Part shown: in pieces, positions 60,281 through 64,000 of the stretch
Layout of the letters: every line of letters begins with the position of its first letter
Numbering within the stretch: position 1 is the first letter of the stretch
Assembly: GCF_000722545.1 (NCBI RefSeq)
Contig: NZ_JNVM01000021.1
Span: forward strand, 136,174-200,173
Origin: Paenibacillus tyrphae
GTDB lineage: Bacteria; Bacillota; Bacilli; Paenibacillales; NBRC-103111
Direction of reading: 5' to 3'
Length of the DNA: 64,000 nt
Notes under the pieces: model-generated
Told to the model about the DNA's origin: nothing
The model's input: only the letters and a program-made list of their open reading frames with translations
The model's database searches: none
Made by a program: the position numbers and the translations under genes

Positions 60281-60308
60281 TTGACAATTATAATCAAATG
60301 TATATTAT
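60281..60308 (+). promoter_or_regulatory. Sigma-A promoter of the SDR-MarR-oxidoreductase operon
   Basis: A perfect TTGACA (60281-60286) is followed, after 16 bp, by TATTAT (60303-60308). The 3' part overlaps the palindrome at 60307-60330. Confidence 0.7.
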
Positions 60309-60330
60309 ATATGTATGTACATACATATAT
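60307..60330 (+). promoter_or_regulatory. Perfect 24-bp palindromic operator
   Basis: The half site ATATATGTATGT is followed directly by its exact reverse complement. It starts at the -10 box and ends 18 bp before the first ATG, so a bound dimer would block transcription. The operon's own MarR-family protein is the natural candidate; MarR operators are usually imperfect palindromes of about this size. Confidence 0.7.
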
Positions 60331-60348
60331 CATGAAGGGGTAGTTTTC

Positions 60349-60939
60349 ATGAAAAAACGTATTCTTGTGATCGGTGGAACGGGAATAATCGGCTCGGCGG
60401 TTGCCGAAGTCCTCGAAGTGAAACATGAAGTCATAAGAGCGTCGAGGAAGGGAACTGTGCATGTGGACTTGGACGATGCCAATACGATCCATAAGTTGTT
60501 CGGCAGTATAGGCAAACTCGATGCGATCGTTTGCACCGCGCAAAGCGGGAAATTGACACCATGGCATTCAGATCATTGGGAGGCTGATTTTTCCTTTGGC
60601 TTGAAGAAGTTGATCGGGCAAATCATGATGCTTAGACGCGCAATCACCAACCTGAATGATGACGGATCCGTTACACTGACAAGCGGAGCTTTCAAAACGC
60701 CTTCCCCCGGCAGTTCGGTAGGTCATCTCGTTAATGTGGGACTTGAAGGGTTTGTACGTCATGCAGCAATTGAAATGCCGAGGGGCATCCGTTTAAATAT
60801 TGTTAGCCCGGGTTGGGTTAGGGAATCCTTAATCCGGTTAGGTATGGATCCAACAAAAGGGACGTTGGCAAGTGAAGTCGCTCGTTCCTATGTGGAGGCG
60901 ATTGAAGGCTCTGCAAATGGACAAATCCTCATACCTTAA
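60349..60939 (+). CDS. Short-chain dehydrogenase/reductase
   Basis: NAD(P)-dependent SDR of 196 residues, on the short side for the family. The dinucleotide motif is VIGGTGIIGSAVAE. The usual catalytic region is atypical: Ser in TLTSGAF, but YxxxK is replaced by a segment HLVNVGLEGFVRHAA, so the Tyr is missing. This matches a known branch of small SDRs (YwnB/short NADP reductase type) that lacks the standard Tyr. AAGGGG precedes the ATG. It is the first gene of a three-gene operon under a palindromic operator. Confidence 0.82.
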   Translation: MKKRILVIGGTGIIGSAVAEVLEVKHEVIRASRKGTVHVDLDDANTIHKLFGSIGKLDAIVCTAQSGKLTPWHSDHWEADFSFGLKKLIGQIMMLRRAITNLNDDGSVTLTSGAFKTPSPGSSVGHLVNVGLEGFVRHAAIEMPRGIRLNIVSPGWVRESLIRLGMDPTKGTLASEVARSYVEAIEGSANGQILIP

Positions 60940-60963
60940 TCACAGAAAAGGCGGGTGCTACCG

Positions 60964-61398
60964 TTGCTCGATAACTATTTTAAAGGCTGCTTATACTTTT
61001 CTGCGAACCGCCTTAGCCGACTCATAACGAAAATGGCTGAAGAAGAGTTCTCGCCGACCGGTTTGTCCCCAACTTATGCGTTCATTCTTATGGCTGTCTA
61101 TGAAAAAGAAGGAATCTCGCAAAAAGAGCTTGCCGAAATCGTCCATCTCCACCAATCTACGATTACTCGTCTTATCGAGAAGCTAGTCGGCAAAGGCTTC
61201 TTGACGAACCAGACGAGCGGCAGAACGTCCCTGTTTTTTTCAACTGACAAAGGCAAGCAGCTGCAAGATATAATCGAAACTTGTTGGGGAAATCTGCACA
61301 AACGCTACGCCGAGATTCTGGGACAGGAAAAAGGGGATGCATTAACTCTAGAATTGTATGAGACCAGTGATCTTCTTGAAGACCATTTGAAATCGTGA
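60964..61398 (+). CDS. MarR-family transcriptional regulator
   Basis: A 144-residue winged-helix regulator. The DNA-binding core is ISQKELAEIVHLHQSTITRLIEKLVGKGFL, seen in parts, followed by the wing TSGRTSLFFSTDKGK. The dimerisation helices lie at both ends. A TTG at 60964 with GGCGGGTG upstream is the preferred start; a GTG at 60955 is in frame. It probably binds the palindrome at 60307-60330 and represses the operon, including itself, until a ligand or oxidant is present. Confidence 0.85.
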   Translation: MLDNYFKGCLYFSANRLSRLITKMAEEEFSPTGLSPTYAFILMAVYEKEGISQKELAEIVHLHQSTITRLIEKLVGKGFLTNQTSGRTSLFFSTDKGKQLQDIIETCWGNLHKRYAEILGQEKGDALTLELYETSDLLEDHLKS

Positions 61399-61419
61399 AG
61401 CATACAAGGAGGTTGTTTT

Positions 61420-62007
61420 ATGAAAATTCTTGTTATAGTAGCACACCCGAATCTGGATAAATCGATAATCAATAATCGTTGGAAAATGGAACTGGAGACG
61501 ATTCAAAGCGTCACCGTACATGATCTTTATGAAAAGTATCGGAATCATCCGATTAACGTGCCGTTTGAACAGCAGCTTTTGTCCGAGCATGAACGAATCG
61601 TGTTTCAATTTCCATTTTATTGGTACAACTGTCCGCCTTTATTAAAAGTCTGGATGGAAGAAGTACTAACCTATGGATGGGCTTACGGTCCCGGAGGTAA
61701 CGCATTGCTCGGAAAAGAATTCATGTTGGCCATTTCAGTTGGAGGGCCGCAGCATTCGTATCGAGCAGGAGGCTATAATCACTATACGATCAGTGAGTTG
61801 ACCAGACCTTTCCAGGCGACTGCCAATGCGATAGGGATGGTATTTCTTCCGCATTTTATACAGTATGGCTCTGTCGGAGTAGATCCTGATAACGCTAATA
61901 AGAGCGTCAGAAAATATGTTGATCATCTCATGAAGGAAACTTTGAATCCGCGAAAACAACTGGCCACTCAACTTTCACGTATGGATGATCAAGGTATCGT
62001 TCTGTAA
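61420..62007 (+). CDS. Flavodoxin-fold NAD(P)H oxidoreductase (quinone reductase-like)
   Basis: A 195-residue flavoprotein of the KefF/MdaB/YwrO type. FMN or FAD binding and the flavodoxin fold are indicated by ILVIVAHPNLDKSIINN, then VFQFPFYWYNCPPLLKVWMEEVLTYGWAYG and VGGPQHSYRAGGYN. Such enzymes reduce quinones or electrophilic compounds by two electrons. AAGGAGG precedes the ATG. It is the last gene of the operon with the SDR and MarR genes, which points to a response to quinone-like or electrophile stress. Confidence 0.9.
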   Translation: MKILVIVAHPNLDKSIINNRWKMELETIQSVTVHDLYEKYRNHPINVPFEQQLLSEHERIVFQFPFYWYNCPPLLKVWMEEVLTYGWAYGPGGNALLGKEFMLAISVGGPQHSYRAGGYNHYTISELTRPFQATANAIGMVFLPHFIQYGSVGVDPDNANKSVRKYVDHLMKETLNPRKQLATQLSRMDDQGIVL

Positions 62008-62176
62008 AGCCCTTCCGGAGCAATCACTATATACAAAGACTGCCGAGGCTACCGATTGAGTGCTCGTGTCCTATACACATACTCTAAATCAGAAAAAAAG
62101 TCCGTCGCCCCGATGGAGACGACGGACCGTAAAACGTATATGTGCACTACTAAGTACGTCTACGAACTATACAACA
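62008..62176. other. Intergenic stretch with minus-strand terminator
   Basis: No gene is seen. A hairpin at 62100-62127 with an A-run in front of it (a T-run on the minus strand) ends the hydrolase relic. Confidence 0.5.
62093..62127 (-). terminator. Terminator of the hydrolase relic
   Basis: GTCCGTCG (62100-62107) pairs with CGACGGAC (62120-62127), with a T-run on the minus strand from 62093-62099. Confidence 0.7.
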
Positions 62177-62449
62177 TTACAATCCAAGTACCTCGCGAAT
62201 CATCTCCGCAACAAGATGATCGGGTGACCTTTCACCACGTCTGCTTTTCATCCGATTACACAGTACCGCTACAGCAAGCTCGCTCGAAGGATCAGCATAT
62301 CCAATCATGCCCCCTAGGCCTGAATAGCCAAAGGCCTGCGGATTGCCCCCCGTAGCATCGCCGTCGCGGCCCAGCGTATAGCCAAGCCCCAACCGATTGG
62401 GTGCGAGCCCAACTTCATCGACACCTTCCCGGCTTATTTTCGTTATCAT
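62177..62449 (-). pseudogene. C-terminal fragment of a beta-lactamase-family serine hydrolase
   Basis: Only the last about 80 residues remain: LGLGYTLGRDGDATGG, then AFGYSGLGGMIGYADPSSELAVAVLCNRM, and a C-terminal helix to the stop. This is the third-motif region (HSG/KTG-like, here YSGLGG) of class C beta-lactamase-like esterases. The SxxK-bearing N-terminal about 300 residues are absent, and no ribosome site precedes the frame. A terminator hairpin is retained downstream. Confidence 0.75.
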
Positions 62450-62534
62450 ACAACTTGCGAAGCTTTTGTAACCTCGGTGCCCTCCTTCGGCACCTTATAC
62501 TAGAGACGGCAATGAAAGGGGGCGAAACTCACAA

Positions 62535-64000
62535 ATGCTGCACTGGGTGGAACGGGCAAAACATGGAGACCGGGAAGCTTTTGACCTTATCGTCCGGCGT
62601 TTCGAAGCGATGGCTTATGCGGTTGCGTACGAGAGGCTGCGTGACTCCCATTTGGCGGAGGATGCCGTGCAGGAAGCGTTTGCGGAAGCTTTTATCCATT
62701 TGCGCAAGCTGAAGGAAACGGAAGCTTTTCCCGGATGGTTCAAAACGATCGTGATTCGTCAATGTCACCGTCTGGTGCGGAAGAAGCGGCATCCAACGGT
62801 GCCGTTCGATCAATTGGCACAAACGATCGGGGGACAGCCAAGCGTACCGGAGATTGTCGAAAAAAGAGAATTGCAGCAGCAGCTACATGATTCCATAGCC
62901 GCTTTATCGTCCAGCTTGCGCGTCGCGGTCCAACTGTTTTATTTTCAGGGCTACTCTCTGCAAGAGATTTCCGCGTATTTAGGAACATCGGTTCCGGTGT
63001 TGAAAAAGCGGCTGTTCGACGCCCGTGCGAAGCTGAAAGGAACACTCCCCGTAGCCGATTTCGTCTCCGTGTTTCATCAATTGTACGAAGGAGGAAAGCG
63101 AATGCTGCACATTGTCAATGGCGATGTCGTTGCGGAAAAGCTGCGGCAGGGCGTCGTCCAAGGCGACATTCTTGTCTGGAGAGAGGTGTACCCCGAAGGA
63201 CCCGTATTTACCGACCCGGCCGAGGAGGCCAACCGATCGGTTCGGGCGCGCTATTTGGAGCGGGCGCTGGGAATTCCGAGTGCGGAATTTATACATATAA
63301 GCGAAGAGCAGGAGAAGGTACGCGCAGACTTTCACAACTACGAGGAAATCGTGCTGTGGTTCGAGCATGATTTGTTCGATCAGACGATGCTGTGCTGCTT
63401 GCTGCATTGGTTCGCGCAGCAGTCGTTAGGCGCAACGAAGCTTAGCTTGCTGTGTATCGGGGCCTTCCCGGGAATCGAGCTTTTCCGGGGATTGGGGCAG
63501 CTGTCCGTGAACCAAATGGCGACCTTGTCGGGCACCTGGCAATCGGTTGGCAGGGAACAGCTCGAACTGGGCGCCATCGTCTGGGAGGCTTACTGCGCCC
63601 CGGAACCGGGCAAGTTAGTTCGCCTGCTTGAAGCGGAGGATATCTCCGCGCTGCCCTATGTGCACGACGCCTTTCGGCTTCATTTATCGCGGTTTCCCTC
63701 CATCCGGAACGGACTTGGCATTGTAGAACAAACGACTTTGGAGATGGTCCGCGGCGGCATGACTTCTCCGTTGGACTTGTTCAGGCATATGGGACATAAG
63801 CTTCATGGGCTGGGCATGGGGGATCTTCAATACTGGTACCGCTTGGCTAAACTTGCGCAAGGTCCGCACCCGTTGCTGAAGCTCGAAGGTTTGAATGCTT
63901 TTCCCGGCTATAAGGACTCAGCGCTGTCATTTCGTCACGGTACAGTTGCATTAACGGAAGCAGGCGGAAGGGTGTTGGACGGGGAAGCGGATTGGATTGC
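62535..64000 (+). CDS. ECF sigma factor fused to a DUF1835 domain (runs off window)
   Basis: An uninterrupted frame to the window end. Residues 1-about 165 are an ECF sigma factor: region 2 (AFDLIVRRFEAMAYAVAY, AEDAVQEAFAEAFIHL, then FPGWFKTIVIRQCHRLVRK) and region 4 (LFYFQGYSLQEISAYLGTS, VLKKRLFDARAKL). At residue 190 a DUF1835 domain begins (MLHIVNGDVVAEKLRQG, VQGDILVWREVYPEGPV). An ATG at 63102 within the frame follows AAGGAGGAAAGCGA, so the second domain may also be made alone. There is no anti-sigma gene in the visible part. The 62535 start has only AAAGGGGG at 13 nt. Confidence 0.85.
   Translation, partial: MLHWVERAKHGDREAFDLIVRRFEAMAYAVAYERLRDSHLAEDAVQEAFAEAFIHLRKLKETEAFPGWFKTIVIRQCHRLVRKKRHPTVPFDQLAQTIGGQPSVPEIVEKRELQQQLHDSIAALSSSLRVAVQLFYFQGYSLQEISAYLGTSVPVLKKRLFDARAKLKGTLPVADFVSVFHQLYEGGKRMLHIVNGDVVAEKLRQGVVQGDILVWREVYPEGPVFTDPAEEANRSVRARYLERALGIPSAEFIHISEEQEKVRADFHNYEEIVLWFEHDLFDQTMLCCLLHWFAQQSLGATKLSLLCIGAFPGIELFRGLGQLSVNQMATLSGTWQSVGREQLELGAIVWEAYCAPEPGKLVRLLEAEDISALPYVHDAFRLHLSRFPSIRNGLGIVEQTTLEMVRGGMTSPLDLFRHMGHKLHGLGMGDLQYWYRLAKLAQGPHPLLKLEGLNAFPGYKDSALSFRHGTVALTEAGGRVLDGEADWI

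Noticed and set aside
60283..60330. Alternating AT-rich repeat at 60.3 kb as a replication origin or DnaA region
   Set aside because: No DnaA boxes; a promoter plus palindromic operator explains it.
62476..62495. Hairpin GGTGCC/GGCACC before the sigma factor gene
   Set aside because: Short, with a 7-nt loop and no T-run; could be chance, and no promoter could be fixed around it.

Overview
The window looks like chromosomal DNA from a GC-rich, endospore-forming member of the Bacillota, most likely Paenibacillus or a close relative. The reasons are strong AGGAGG-type ribosome binding sites, a spo0M gene, YesM/YesN-type two-component regulation of sugar uptake, Firmicute-type galT, a relic of S-layer homology (SLH) domains, a DUF1835 protein fused to an ECF sigma factor, and a SWIM/SNF2 helicase pair. 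No rRNA, tRNA, CRISPR array, intact insertion sequence or prophage was seen. The assignment is inference; no database search was possible.

Layout. 0-7.2 kb: the start of a membrane protein, an M24 peptidase, a small secreted protein, an OmpR-type two-component pair divergent from an ABC-2 transporter, and an endonuclease/exonuclease/phosphatase-family protein. 7.2-16.4 kb: one long minus-strand sugar module (YesN-type regulator, YesM-type kinase, membrane-anchored sugar sensor, two lipoprotein solute-binding proteins, two permeases) without an ATPase gene. 16.4-30.7 kb: a cation diffusion facilitator under an ArsR/SmtB-type operator, a phosphoesterase, an SMP-30 protein overlapping a small protein kinase, Spo0M, a REC-PAS-histidine kinase, Dps, an XhlA-like protein, a dead sugar-dehydrogenase gene, a methyltransferase, a chemotaxis receptor and a DNA glycosylase. 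30.7-42.5 kb: envelope and hypothetical genes, three microproteins, an MFS exporter, a His/Tyr-rich protein, a class A PBP, a GyrI-like protein, RluF and a second two-component pair with a 7TMR-DISM kinase. 42.5-47.7 kb: the galactose (Leloir) operon galK-galE-galT with a divergent AraC-type regulator. 48-59.3 kb: a CHASE3 hybrid kinase, the SNF2 helicase/SWIM pair, pterin dehydratase, a nucleotidyltransferase/DinB/GNAT group and a rhodanese. 59.3-64 kb: an accessory, more AT-rich stretch with broken genes (SLH protein, beta-lactamase-family hydrolase), an SDR-MarR-oxidoreductase operon behind a perfect palindrome, and a sigma factor-DUF1835 fusion running off the end.

How it works together. 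The window is dominated by sensing and sugar handling: five histidine kinases, three response regulators, one chemotaxis receptor, an oligosaccharide importer and a complete galactose pathway. The sugar module appears to sense through an anchored RbsB-like protein plus a dCache kinase, and to import through permeases that must borrow an ATPase encoded elsewhere.

The most unusual items are a palindromic repeat family sitting beside duplicated terminator hairpins (21.7 and 36.7 kb), the sigma-DUF1835 fusion with a near-ideal internal ribosome binding site, the palindrome-controlled redox operon at 60.3 kb, two overlapping microprotein genes at 32 kb, and several gene relics. No wholly new multi-gene system could be demonstrated from the sequence alone.
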